The position numbers and the translations under genes are program-made. DNA of 64,000 bases. Origin: Endomychus coccineus (lineage: Eukaryota > Arthropoda > Insecta > Coleoptera > Endomychidae). Below are positions 10,157 through 20,714 of the stretch, piece after piece (positions within the stretch are counted from its first letter, which is position 1; every line of letters starts with the position of its first letter). Under the pieces are notes generated by a model. The model was not told where the DNA came from. It was given only the letters and a program-made list of their open reading frames with translations, and made no database searches. Location: the NCBI GenBank assembly GCA_958510875.1, contig CAUEHT010000011.1:142556-206555 (forward strand), given 5' to 3'.

Positions 10157-11792
10157 GGGGTCATAACATCTAACATGCGATAGTTTACAAAAAAATGCTG
10201 CTTCTCATAATAGCGACATTATGAAGCGTTTGCAGAAATAACTATTGAATCATCTAAGGACTTTTTGCTTGATTAGTACTAGCGAGTACAATATTCGTTA
10301 TAATATTATAAGTAGGTATGCATCATTAGCTTACTTGTGCGATAAGGTTGTGCTAAATCATGTCCAACAGCAATGTATTCAACTTGGAATTATCGTAACG
10401 ATGCGCGCGATCCTTCAATGTTGAAGTAGTTCCATAAGTTATCCGAAAGTAATATGAATATATAGAATGTTTTTCCAAAATTAGTTCCGAAGTAAACATA
10501 ATTCGCTATAATATTCATTCATGTATGTTTCATAAATCATCCGATATAAATCAAATAAGTTTATGCTAAATTTGTGTCAGGTTGAACAATATTCACTATC
10601 ATATTTTGCGGTAGAGCTACAGTTGGTTCGAGAGATAAGAAAGATACGCCGATCACCTTCAAACGCGATGAGAATACTTTATTTTAAATCACACATGTAG
10701 TATGTATATATTCGAATCATATTGATTGTAAATCGCATCGTGTTACGCATCACGATGATTATTCGAACTGTCTGTACAGCTCGATTGCTATATAACAAAA
10801 TACATTTTTTAATCATCTTAAACATATAGATGTGCTAATATAATTTTTTCAGTATACAAAAATATACTAATAAAACATTTTTCATCGACACACATTTCTT
10901 CATAGGATAGTTAGCTTTTTATAAAATCCAATCAATTTCAATGGGAAACATATATGCGAGGGAGTTTTATAGAGATCGAACTCATTTCTCCAACCACCCA
11001 AGAGGTAGAACTATGATGAGGAATAGATGTGGATAATGATAATAATCATATGAATATCTTCATAAGCGCTAATCTATATGACATTCAAACACATGCTTCA
11101 TAAAAGTCTGAATATTGAGTAGAGCTATAGTATCTTCTTCATAAGCGATCATTATCAACACTCAGACACTTGTTTAGCACGTGATTCAACAGCCTGTCAT
11201 CATCGTTCACGAACTATGATGGGCTGATGAGGAATAAAATACCAATAATAATTATATAAATATCTCCATTAGCAATCTGTACATTTTCCTTCACGAGCAC
11301 AACTTTTACAAACTCCATACGTTCGCGTACAAGATTATAATGATAAACACATTTTTGTTCATGGGTTTACATAATCATATGAATATCTTCATAAGCGCTA
11401 ATCTATATGACATTCAAACACATGCTTCATAAAAGTCTGAACATTGAGTAGAGCTATAGTATCTTCATAAGCGATCATTATCAACATTCAGACACTTGGT
11501 TAGCACGTGATTCAACAAGCTGGCATCATCGTTCACGAACTATGATGGTTCGATGAGGAATCAAACATTGAACAGATGAATCTTTGAGGTAAAATATCTG
11601 CTGTAGAAATTACCCCACTTTTATTACCTTTTATTTGAGAATATCGATATTTCCCATGTAACGATATTTACCGCTGATGTAGGGAAAATCAATATGATGC
11701 ATACAAATTGGGGTGGGTGAGAACATCAGACTATAGCTTTATGTGTATCGGAATACATAAGGATTTGACGAGTAAGTGGTGTTTTATTGAAT

Positions 11793-12165
11793 TGAAGATC
11801 CGGCGACCATCGTTCACGAACGATGATGACGTCACTGCTTCAAGCCAATGACAGTAACTGATACAATCCGGCGACCATCGTCCACGAACGATGATGACGT
11901 CACTGCTTCAAGCCAATGACAGTAACTGATTCAACCCGGCGACCATAGTTTACGAACGATGATGACGTCATCATCGTTCACGAACTATGAAGACGTCACT
12001 GCTTCAAGCCAATGACAGTAACTGATTCAATCCGGCGACCATCGTTCACGAACGATGATGACGTCACTGTTTCGAGCCAATGACAGTAACTGATTCAACC
12101 CGGCGACCATAGTTTACGAACGATGATGACGTCATCATCGTTCACGAACTATGATGGGCTAATGA
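11793..12165. repeat. Palindrome-rich tandem array (CATCGTTC/GAACGATG and TGACGTCA)
   Basis: Five or so copies of a roughly 67-base unit: CCGGCGACCATCGTTCACGAACGATGATGACGTCACTG-type core, then CTTCAAGCCAATGACAGTAACTGATTCAA. Each core is an inverted repeat of 8-base arms, CATCGTTC and GAACGATG, around AC. Two copies extend to the perfect palindrome GATGATGACGTCATCATC with a central TGACGTCA. It lies between the left inverted repeat and the first P1 gene, a likely place for replication or promoter signals, though no function is shown. Confidence 0.8.
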
Positions 12166-12235
12166 GGAATAAAATGTGAATAATCATAATGTTTGTAATA
12201 CATTCATGCACAAGTTTTATCGCATGATTCAACAC

Positions 12236-12718
12236 ATGCTTTAACATTCAGACACGTGTTTCAGCATTCAGACACGTGTTTCAGCATTCAGACACGTGTT
12301 TCTGACACGTGTTTCAGCATTCAGACACGTGTTTCAGCATTCAGACACGTGTTTCAGACACGTGTTTCAGCATTCAGACACGTGTTTCAGCTTTCAGACA
12401 CGTGTTTCAGACACGTGTTTCAACATTCAGACACATGTTTCAACATTCAGACACGTGTTTCAGCATTCAGACACGTGTTTCAGACACGTGTTTCAACATT
12501 CAGACACGTGTTTCAGCATTCAGACACGTGTTTCAACATTCAGACATGTGTTTCAACATTCAGACACGTGTTTCAGCACTCAGACGCGTGTTTCAGACAC
12601 GTGTTTCAACATTCAGACACGTGTTTCAACATTCAGACACCTGTTTCAGACACGTGTTCCAGCATTCAGACACGTGTTTCAACATTCAGACACGTGTTTC
12701 AACATTCAGACACGTGTT
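12236..12718. repeat. CACGTG minisatellite running into the ATPase gene
   Basis: Units ATTCAGACACGTGTTTCAAC (20 bases) alternate with a shorter CAGACACGTGTTT form. I count 22 exact CACGTG cores plus four variants. The array has no stop codons in its three plus-strand frames. It directly abuts, in frame, the preserved C-terminal part of the ATPase and occupies the place where the Walker A region should be. Short CACGTG clusters are also in the P2 ends (5,478-5,570 and 21,930-22,010). Confidence 0.9.
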
Positions 12719-13253
12719 GTTATCTCTATTGTTAGATGCTAACCGCCTGAAATTTGAAAACGTGTACATATATTCAAAGTCTTTACACCAACCAAAATAC
12801 CAGTTACTAAAGGAGACATTGAAGAAAATTGAGGGGCTTGGATATTATCCTTGTACCGAAAGTGATGAGGTCATAGACCTCACAGAAGCGAGACCTAATT
12901 CAATCATAATATTCGATGACGTGATGTTTGAGAAACAGCAGAAAATTCGTGCTTATTTTTCAAGAGGGAGACACAACTCAATTGATAGTTTCTATCTTTG
13001 CCAGTCTTTTGCTAAATGTCCAAAACATGGATTGCGCGACAATGCCAATTGCTTGATTATTTTCAAACAGGATGAGCTCAATTTGAAACATTTATTCACC
13101 GATCATGTAAGTACCGACATGTCACTCGAAAAATTCAAAGAGATATGTAGCGTATGTTGGAAAGATAAATATGGATTCCTTATGATAAACAAAGACTGTG
13201 ATATGAATAAAGGACGTTATCGCAAGGGTTTTGATAGTTATATATATATCTAA
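12717..13253 (+). pseudogene. FtsK/HerA-type DNA-packaging ATPase, N-terminal part lost
   Basis: In Polintons and related viruses this ATPase pumps DNA into the capsid. The surviving 178 or so codons show VYIYSKSLHQPKYQLL, the Walker B strand SIIIFDDV (near 12,900), then YFSRGRHNSIDSFYLCQSF, IPKH-like CPKHGLRDN and the arginine/sensor region LIIFKQDELNLKHLF. These match the C-terminal two-thirds of the Polinton ATPase family. The Walker A P-loop expected before this is absent and replaced by the CACGTG minisatellite, which stays in frame and makes a 314-codon ORF from 12,309. Without a P-loop the protein cannot be a normal ATPase. It is followed 43 bases on by the DUF8207-like gene. Confidence 0.85.
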
Positions 13254-13295
13254 CATGTATATATACTTTCATTTGAAATAGACAACCCGCTCAGC

Positions 13296-14342
13296 ATGGA
13301 CGTGGGTGTGCTAAAGAAAAAACAACAATTGAAGAAAAAAATTTGGGAGTTAGCAAACGTTGTGAGGAAAAAATATATGGCTGTGAAATTGGGTAAAGCT
13401 GAAAATGATGAGATTCTAGATAATATGTTCAAGAATGTATCTAAACCTCTGGAGGAAATTGCGAAAATTGCTGAAATAATCAAACAAAATTCGTTGGTTA
13501 AACCTAAAAGTATTGTTTCTACAGCAACACAAATGGAGAACATACCAATCCCAAATATTGTAACTGAAGGTGAAGAATTCGTATATAACCCCCAAGATAC
13601 TGAGGAGGATGTGTTTACACCCGAACCTACTATCGATCAGATTCGTGAAGAATTCAGAAAACATAAGAAAGATAATGCAGCGGCTACAGAGGAGTTTCTG
13701 CAACAATACCCCACATTAGCACGTTATTACTTGGAAGGATTCCTATTGGATGATGATGTTAAGAGATATGATGATAAAATGGGTTTGCAATATAATTCAA
13801 CTTTAGACAAATGGTTCATGAGTAATCAACCTATAGAAATTGATAGTGAGAGTAATATAATTATCAAGGGTACTCCGTTCAGAGGTACCACAGGACTGTA
13901 TAATTTGATATTTTACAAAGATGTTCTACCTGATACTTACACTGTGGAAGATGGGAAAAATTACAGTCAAATGATGGAAATGACTAGTGCCCATAGACGT
14001 AATAACGATCCAGCTGATCGAATAAGATACACAGTGAAATACAAACATGTACTGAAACCTTTGATTAATTCCATGAAAAGACCCAGAGCCAAAATATACA
14101 CTGGAAGTGCATATATCAAAAATGATATGCTTGAATATAACGAGAAACCTATCGAATATGTTTATTGGGATGACGTTAACGAAATGGTGGATAGACTGAG
14201 ACTTCTTGTTGCATCCTCGCATGCCGGTAACCATAATGAGATAATCTCTATAATGAAAGAATTGATAGAGGCAGGGGTAATTGAACAAAAACCAGGTGTA
14301 AGACAAATTCATCACAGTTATAAAGACGGTTTCAATGGATAA
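13296..14342 (+). CDS. Polinton-associated protein resembling DUF8207 family
   Basis: The 348-codon ORF is intact. Its N-terminal third is Lys-rich and helical (KKKQQLKKKIWELANVVRKK). The middle contains YPTLARYYLEGFL and a conserved-looking core WFMSNQPIEID...GTPFRGTTGLYNLIF, which resembles proteins annotated with DUF8207 that sit beside Polinton capsid genes in insects; that match is from memory. No enzyme motif or membrane segment is visible. It overlaps the next gene by eight bases (ATGGATAA), suggesting a compact gene cluster. It is the only P1 gene of normal size without a break. Function unknown; a virion component is inferred from context. Confidence 0.6.
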   Translation: MDVGVLKKKQQLKKKIWELANVVRKKYMAVKLGKAENDEILDNMFKNVSKPLEEIAKIAEIIKQNSLVKPKSIVSTATQMENIPIPNIVTEGEEFVYNPQDTEEDVFTPEPTIDQIREEFRKHKKDNAAATEEFLQQYPTLARYYLEGFLLDDDVKRYDDKMGLQYNSTLDKWFMSNQPIEIDSESNIIIKGTPFRGTTGLYNLIFYKDVLPDTYTVEDGKNYSQMMEMTSAHRRNNDPADRIRYTVKYKHVLKPLINSMKRPRAKIYTGSAYIKNDMLEYNEKPIEYVYWDDVNEMVDRLRLLVASSHAGNHNEIISIMKELIEAGVIEQKPGVRQIHHSYKDGFNG

Positions 14343-14978
14343 GTTTGGCAGAGCCTCCTCTTCCATGTGGATATATGATACAAATGTATTTAATAATGAT
14401 TTCAAACAAGTTCACGGACAAGGATTATTCCTAACGAGCGATGGAAGTTATGATATGGAAAATCGTAGATTGTGCAACGTAAAATCACCGAATTATGATG
14501 GAGATGTTGCAAATAAAGTGTATGTTGATAAATTAACACACAAACTGAATCTGAAAACGGAAACCAGTCTCAAAGATACCTTCAATGTAAGGGTTGATAA
14601 TTTGATCAAAGATATCAACAAGGATCTGGATGAACATAACTCAACGAATGACAAGGTTATTCTCAACATTGATAAACATCTGATGGACATTCAGAATAAA
14701 TATAATGGAATGAGGATCTATATAAAATCAGAGTCAAAACAATCAGTGATAGTGTGAGGGGAAACAGAAATGAATTGGAAGAGATCAATAACATATTTAA
14801 CAGTATGAACATGCGTCTAAATGACATAACTAGTAAAGTGGAGGCGTTAGAACGACGGATGACATCTGTGGAACCTTCTAAGAAGAGACCCTCATCATCC
14901 ACAACAACAAAGCAGGCCTCTGTGAAACGTATATCTCCAAATCCTGTGAATATACCCAAAAAATTAATTCTACACTAG
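14335..14978 (+). pseudogene. Fibre-like coiled-coil protein, one frameshift
   Basis: The first frame (14,335-14,757) has a short head with MENRRLCNVKSPNYDGDVAN and KVYVDKL, the pattern seen in the shaft starts of many phage and virus fibres. A charged heptad-type stretch follows (DNLIKDINKDLDEHNSTNDK). Around 14,700-14,725 the frame shifts by one; the second frame continues the coiled coil (RNELEEINNIF...NMRLNDITSKVEALERRM) to a Ser/Lys-rich tail ending at 14,978. A single gene with one indel is the simplest reading. The role as a surface fibre is inferred. Confidence 0.6.
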
Positions 14979-14995
14979 ATTTCCACATTGATAAG

Positions 14996-15118
14996 ATGAG
15001 TAGAGAACAAGTTTTGCATGAGCTTCATGAGCACAGAAGAAAGAACTTTCACCAGCGTCGAACATACATAAAAGGACTTCAATATAGGTGGAGGGGTAGG
15101 AATATGCAATACGACTAG
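14996..15118 (+). CDS. 40-codon basic ORF, possible integrase N-terminal remnant
   Basis: An ATG at 14,996 opens VLHELHEHRRKNFHQRR followed by TYIKGLQYRWRG and a TAG at 15,116. The pattern of a helix, then R-x-N-F-x-x-R-R and a short K/R-G-x-x segment, resembles the first residues of Polinton retroviral-type integrases (family form about ELHKPARKNFPRRR). Nothing after it resembles an integrase core. It may be a stub of a lost integrase or an independent small DNA-binding peptide. The match is from memory and short. Confidence 0.35.
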   Translation: MSREQVLHELHEHRRKNFHQRRTYIKGLQYRWRGRNMQYD

Positions 15119-15295
15119 GACGATGAATCAAGAGTCAAGATTGAGATATTTGAAACATATATTGTTAGGATTATACTTAAGTCTTTTGTATTGAGAAAAT
15201 TAATAAAAAAAATTATTTTGAGATCTTTGGTCTTCCTCCCACCCCTCGTTAAATAACGGTGCAATCTTGAATTCTGATCAGTCTGTAGGGAAGCG

Positions 15296-15526
15296 TACGT
15301 AGGAGAAGGTGTTCCCAATACGCTTATAAACAAGCTCCCGTTTGAACTTCAAATCAATACCAGAGGCAAAACTAGAAGAACGGTTGAGGAGATTCAGGGT
15401 ATCAATTCATTCGATAAAGTTTGCAGTCAACACGATATTTCATGCAATATAACACTTATAATTGTAGCCAGTTATATTTGGAATTCCTCTCTAACTCATC
15501 AGTTGTGGTCGACTAACATTTATTAG
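15296..15526 (+). pseudogene. Phospholipase-A2-like remnant of a Polinton virion protein
   Basis: One frame reads GEGVPNTLINKLPFELQI... and later INSFDKVCSQHDIS, ending at a TAG at 15,524. Insect Polintons and adintovirus-like elements often carry a parvovirus-style PLA2-like domain of the pattern LPFE...YCGPGT...N-LD-x-C-x-x-HDI. Here the His-Asp pair (QHDIS) is present, while the calcium-loop segment (YCGPG) is replaced by unrelated residues. I see no ATG in register and the domain is short, so it is a remnant. The identification rests on motif order, not on a search. Confidence 0.5.
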
Positions 15527-15565
15527 TATATAAATAGATTGTTGATGAAGTTTTCATCAATCATG
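15519..15565 (+). promoter_or_regulatory. TATA box and 8-base inverted repeat before the penton gene
   Basis: TATATAAATAG at 15,527-15,537 lies about 26 bases before the ATG at 15,563. Between them TTGATGAA and TTCATCAA form an inverted repeat around GTT. It overlaps the end of the phospholipase-like frame. Confidence 0.45.
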
Positions 15566-16310
15566 TCTCAGACGTTCACTATCACGGGTAAGAGCTCCCG
15601 CTTATCTGTAGATTTTCACCCACCCACCTATAGAACTAGATCCTCATTCATATTATTCTATCGCACTTGTTGGTTTGCATACGTACAATAGCATCCCGAA
15701 CATTGAAGAAGGTTTTAATAAATTTTATTATGAAGATGTGAAGGGTGAGGAAAAAGTTGTTACTACACCTACGGGGTCCTACGAGTTGACAGACATCGAG
15801 GATTTCATACAAAGTATAGTTTGTGGGATAGGAGTGAAGCAAGAAGAGCGTGACCAGAAATTATCAATAAAATCTGACAACAACACTCTACACAAAGAGT
15901 TGAAGAGTGATTTCAAAGTGAATTTTATTCCTAAAGATAGTATAAGCGAACTGTTGGGATTCAGCGAAAAGAAATTGACATCTCGTGAACTACACGTATC
16001 TGATCGACCTATAAACATAATCAAAGTTCAAACTATACGCGTAGAGTGTAACTTAACCGCGGGAGCATATTATAACAATAAGATAGCTCATACGATATAT
16101 GAGTTCTCACCTCTTGTACCACCTGGGTTTTCCATTGATATAGAGCCGAAGAATCTTATTTATCTACCGGTCATCAGCAAGACGTCCTTCGATAACATCA
16201 CGCTGAATATTTTAGATCAGAATTGGAAACCGGTAAATTTTCGTGGAGAAGAAATTATTATACGATTGGAATTGAAAAAGATCGCTAGGGATTATGGCTC
16301 ACAACAATAA
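15563..16310 (+). pseudogene. Minor capsid (penton-like) protein of P1, one frameshift
   Basis: The ATG at 15,563 opens SQTFTITGKSSRLSVDFHPP. The main body, in another frame, contains HTYNSIPNIEEGFNKFYYED, TGSYELTDIEDFI, SDNNTLHKE, ELLGFSEK, NIIKVQTIRVECNL, AHTIYEF, PPGFSIDIEP and FRGEEIIIRLELKK. This set is diagnostic of the Polinton minor capsid protein, thought to be a single jelly roll at the capsid vertices. The break is a tandem CACC duplication within CACCCACCCACC at 15,617-15,628, which adds four bases. Everything downstream is open to 16,310. Its TATA box lies just upstream. Confidence 0.8.
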
Positions 16311-16390
16311 ATAATAATCCAATACTCACCACCACTCATTATATGAAAGGAATTCAACTGAGAAGGTTGCAGTAGCCATCGCTTGAGAAC

Positions 16391-16606
16391 ATGGGTTTGG
16401 ATTTTAGCAATAAAAGACATCTCCATAGTGGTCATCAGTCATTATCTACAACGAGCTCGAGGGAGAAGGTTGCATCTGCATCACTGTCATTGAAGAAGAA
16501 GAAGGTTGCTTCTGCATCTCTATCATTGGAAAATATAAATTTTTTGAAGTCCCTTGGTTACAATGTCGGAAAAACTTCAAATATTCAACGAGCCAAACTT
16601 CATTGA
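16391..16606 (+). CDS. 71-codon core-like peptide overlapping the capsid gene start
   Basis: The ATG at 16,391 opens a Ser/Lys-rich peptide ending ENINFLKSLGYNV...RAKLH. The FLKSLG ending resembles the C-terminus of small basic virion (pX-like) proteins encoded just before the major capsid gene in insect Polintons. A 36-base unit is tandemly duplicated (16,463-16,498 and 16,499-16,534), giving KVASASLSL twice. The last 44 bases overlap the capsid ATG at 16,563 in another frame. It is probably the truncated end of a larger core protein; the upstream part is missing. Confidence 0.45.
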   Translation: MGLDFSNKRHLHSGHQSLSTTSSREKVASASLSLKKKKVASASLSLENINFLKSLGYNVGKTSNIQRAKLH

Positions 16607-17687
16607 AGACATCATCCGGGAAGAAACTCATACCTACTATCCACACACAACATCTTTTGGCAACAGCGATGAATTTGAGATATTAATCAATTAAGAATGT
16701 AAACTAACGAATAATTTCGGAGCGTTTCTCTTCGAATATATTAGTTATGAATTGAATGGAGAAGAGATATACGAAGTACGTGATCCTGGTATTGTCAGCA
16801 CCACCAGAGCTTATCTAACATATGCCAAACATGAATCTAGACCTCTAGCTATTTCTGGATGGTCATTTAAGGATGCATTGAGTTCAGTCTACAATAATAA
16901 AATCAATTTATGGATACCGTTGAATTTTCTACTAGGTCTATTCATTGACTATAACAAAGTCTTGAGTGGAAAACATAAGCTGCGCTTGATAATTTCTCGA
17001 ACCGATAACGATTGCTATACTACTAGCACAGGCACGAAAACGGCTAAAATAAATGTGAAGACGATAGCATTAAAAGTGCGACATGTGTTTCCAAGTGATC
17101 AGGTTAAATTTCAAATGTTGGAGAATTTGATTGCTGAGAAGCCTATTTTGATTCTATTTCGCAGCTGGGATCTGCATGAAAATCCGTTGATGAAGGAGAG
17201 CACTCGTGACATTTGGGCTGTTAAAACATCAATGAATTTGGAACGTCCTAGATATGTGATTCTAGCTTTCTAAACTGATCGAAAAAATAATCCTGTTAAG
17301 CACAGTGCATATTTCGATAATATAAACTTGCTAAATGTAAAATTATACTTGAATTCAGAGTGTTATCCATATGAAGCAATGAAATTAAATTTCACCGACC
17401 AGCAATACGTGGAAGCATACCAGATGTACTATGATTTCCAGAAATCATTTTCAAATAAAATAATAAGCGAACCCATGTTAGATTATATAGCATTCAAGAA
17501 TAGAGCAATTTTTGTGATTGACTGTTCAAAACAAAACGATGCTATAAAGTCATCAACAGTTGACGTCAAACTAGAGATGGAAAGTTTCCTGAATTTCCCC
17601 AAAAACACCAGGGCTTATTGCATCATCATTAACGATCGTATAATGGAGTATTCTCCAATTACAGGATCAGTTCGGAGTTTAGTGTGA
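16563..17687 (+). pseudogene. Major capsid protein of P1 (double jelly roll), two stops and a deletion
   Basis: The start MSEKLQIFNEPNFIEDI, then NNFGAFLFEYISYELNGEEI, WIPLNFLLGLFIDYNKVL, KLRLIISRTDND, and the C-terminal DCSKQNDAIKSSTVDVKLEME and AYCIIINDRIMEYSPITG follow the Polinton major capsid protein from end to end. The family forms the hexons of adenovirus-like capsids. The frame is constant, but stop codons occur at 16,692-16,694 and 17,271-17,273. The first coincides with loss of about 30-40 residues of the first jelly roll; the second is a single in-frame TAA. The gene cannot give a full-length protein. It is the last gene before the right inverted repeat. Confidence 0.87.
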
Positions 17688-18302
17688 AGAACCATGAATC
17701 ATAATGTTATTATTTTAATTCTTAATGTATTTTTCTAAATAAATGTTATTATTATTATTTTTGGTATTTTATTTCTCTCACTTTCCCGCAAGACATCACA
17801 ATAATGAACGAGCCGTTTGGTAAAGTACAGTCCCTTGGATCAACCCATCAAGATTGTAATCTAAATTATAAATATCGCTTCAGAGTTAGAAACAAAAAAT
17901 TTATGTTACTATGTAATTAATAAATATAAATATTCTTTTGTTTTATTACCTGTTTGCATATAATGTTCCTCAAAAAGTGATTCAGATTATTATGTTATCT
18001 TTTCAATTATTATAATATGTAGTACCTAGTGGTTATAAGACAGTTTGCGGTAAATATTCTCTCTTATCTCGAGTGTTGAAGCCGATAAAGTTGTCAAATT
18101 CAGAATAACGAATATTCATTGATATCAAATCGTTGAAGCTTCTTTCTTCATGTGTGTTATCAATCTCAAACTTGAAGAATCTCAAATAAATCTACAGGTA
18201 ATAATAGTCAAACATATTCATTTAGCCCCGACCAACACACGGGCCCTCGTAGGCTCGCAAATGATAACAATGTTGCATACAAAATAGCTTTAGGCAATAA
18301 GC
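17688..18302. other. P1 intergenic stretch after the capsid gene
   Basis: AT-rich with several AATAAA sequences soon after the capsid stop (for example near 17,737 and 17,920), which could serve as polyadenylation signals. I see no ORF or repeat of note. Confidence 0.5.
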
Positions 18303-19871
18303 CGTTACATGGGAAATATCGATATTCTCAAATAAAAGGTAATAAAAGTGGGGTAATTTCTACAGCAGATATTTTACCTCAAAGATTCATCTGTTCAATG
18401 TTTGAGTCCTCATCGAACCATCATAGTTCGTGAACGATGATGCCAGCTTGTTGAATCACGTGCTAAACAAGTGTCTGAATGTTGATAATGATCGCTTATG
18501 AAGATACTATAGCTCTACTCAATGTTCAGACTTTTATGAAGCATGTGTTTGAATGTCATTTAGATTAGCGCTTATGAAGATATTCATATGATTATGTAAA
18601 CTCATGAACAAAAATGTGTTTATCATTATAATCTTGTACGCGAACGTATGGAGTTTGTAAAAGTTGTGCTCGTGAAGGAAGATAGTACAGATTGGTAATG
18701 GAGATATTTATATAATTATTATTGGTATTTTATTCCTCATCAGCTCATCATAGTTCGTGAACGATGATGACAGGCTGTTGAATCACGTGCTAAACAAGTG
18801 TCTGAATGTTGATAATGATCGCTTATGAAGAAGATACTATAGCTCTACTCAATATTCAGACTTTTATGAAGCATGTGTTTGAATGTCATATAGATTAGCG
18901 CTTATGAAGATATTCATATGATTATTATCATTATCCACATCTATTCCTCATCATAGTTCTACCTCTTGGGTGGTTGGGGAAATAGGTTCGATCTCTATAA
19001 AACTCCCTCGCATATATGTTTCCCATTGAAATTGATTGAATTTTATAAAAAGCTAACTATCCTATGAAGAAATGTGTGTCGATGAAAAATGTTTTATTAG
19101 TATATTTTTGTATACTGAAAAAATTATATTAGCACATCTATATGTTTAAGATGATTAAAAAATGTATTTTGTTATATAGCAATCGAGCTGTACAGACAGT
19201 TCGAATAATCATCGTGATGCGTAACACCGCTTCGTCTAGATTCTGTATAGGTATTGGGCTACACCCAGCAGCAGCTAGATTTCGGGTCATATTATGCGAT
19301 TTACAATCAATATGATTCGAATATATACATACAACATGTGTGATTTAAAATGAAGTATTCTCATCGCGTTTGAAGGTGATCGGCATATCTTTCTTATCTC
19401 TCGAACCAGCTGTAGCTCTACCGCAAAATATGATAGTGAATATTGTTCAACCTGACACAAATTTAGCATAAACTTATTTGATTTACATCGGATAATTTAT
19501 GAAACATACATGAATGAATATTATAGCGAATTATGTTTACTTCGGAACTAATTTTGGAAAAACATTTTATATATTCATATTACTTTCGGATAACTTATGA
19601 AACTACTTTAACATTGAAGGATCGCGCGCATCATTACGATAATTCCAAGTTGAATACATTGCTGTTGGACATGATTTAGCACAACCTTATCGCACAAGTA
19701 AGCTTATGATACCTACTTATAATATTATAACGAATATTGTACTCGCTAGTACTAATCAAGCAAAAAGTCCTTAGATGATTTAATAGTTACTTCTGAAAAC
19801 GCTTCATAATATCGCTATTATGAGAAGCAGCATTTTTTTGTAAACTATCGCATGTTAGATGTTATGACCCC

Positions 19872-20366
19872 TTATTGAAGACTTGTGGGGGCAGACAATG
19901 CGCCGCGTACGATATCATTATAACTCAGACAAAACCCTGCGACTAACGGCATGTACAAACAACCCCACATTTCATTGAAGGCTCCTGCAAGGTAGATACC
20001 TCGCTGAAGACCTGCGTGATAGACATCATTATACCTGCACACTCTGTATAACCTCACATACACACCTGTCTCGTTGGAGATCGCGCCAGCTTCATTCAAA
20101 TTCACATGACTAACGTCATACATAAACAATCTGTATAACCTCACATTCCATACCCCATTGAAGTCTCCCAACTCCATTTTGTATACTAAAAATAATTTCC
20201 ATATATGTTTAAGATGATTGAAATCGCATTTTGTAATATAGCAATCAAGTAAGGTACAGACAGCTTGAATAAACGTTTTTGAAAGTAATTTCCTTATAAA
20301 CATCGCGTTTGAGAGAGATGCAGAAGATATCATTTCTATACTATATATAACATTCCATCTATGCAT
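19872..20366 (-). CDS. 164-codon ORF, mirror copy in right inverted repeat
   Basis: Mirror of the ORF at 9,662-10,156. It differs by Met to Ile near residue 24, Thr to Arg near 79, Glu to Ala near 118 and Lys to Gln at the end. The frame is unbroken in both repeats. No domain is recognised, and the coding status is as doubtful as for its partner. Confidence 0.3.
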   Translation of the reverse strand: MHRWNVIYSIEMISSASLSNAMFIRKLLSKTFIQAVCTLLDCYITKCDFNHLKHIWKLFLVYKMELGDFNGVWNVRLYRLFMYDVSHVNLNEAGAISNETGVYVRLYRVCRYNDVYHAGLQRGIYLAGAFNEMWGCLYMPLVAGFCLSYNDIVRGALSAPTSLQ

Positions 20367-20644
20367 TCAAGGAACAGCAGCCCTCCCATGATACCTCCGA
20401 TGAATGCCCGGTCTCTTTCAAAAATCACGTGACTGACGACATGTACAAACAACACTATTTCAAAACCCTATGGGCTAGCGCTATGAAGTCTCACATTCCA
20501 TATCTCGCTTCGTGACATACCTGCATGACTAACGTCATGTAAAACAATTACCTGCATCATATAGACTGCAATATACTCGCACTTATCACTCAGACCGGAT
20601 ACCCTGCGGTTATATCTACAACATTAAAATCGCTTGTTCTCAAT

Positions 20645-20714
20645 TCCTCCATAGCTGAGCGGTTAAGGAGCTGGCTTTGGATTTCATTTCTCGGGTTCGA
20701 TCCCCGTGTGTAGA
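20645..20714 (+). repeat. tRNA-like unit in P1 right inverted repeat
   Basis: Mirror of the unit at 9,314-9,383: TCCTCCATAGCTGAGCGGTT, CTTTGG, CTCGGGTTCGATCCCCG, with a four-pair T stem. Confidence 0.65.

Larger units (their letters stand above)
9042..11663. repeat. P1 left terminal inverted repeat
   Basis: About 2.62 kb matching 18,303-20,986 in reverse; pairing stops after CCCATGTAACG. It holds a tRNA-like unit, a 164-codon ORF, palindromic iterons and two copies of a roughly 190-base block at 11,044-11,235 and 11,366-11,560 (CATATGAATATCTTCATAAG...). The repeat is long for a Polinton. Confidence 0.9.

Noticed and set aside
12236..12718. CRISPR-like look of the regular repeats
   Set aside because: No unique spacers, no cas genes, eukaryotic context; it is a minisatellite.
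12256..12742. Two further ORFs overlapping the CACGTG array
   Set aside because: The array has no stop in its plus frames; only the frame leading into the ATPase has coding content.
17688..18302. Adenain-type protease gene in P1
   Set aside because: No frame with the His/Cys protease pattern was found here or elsewhere in P1.
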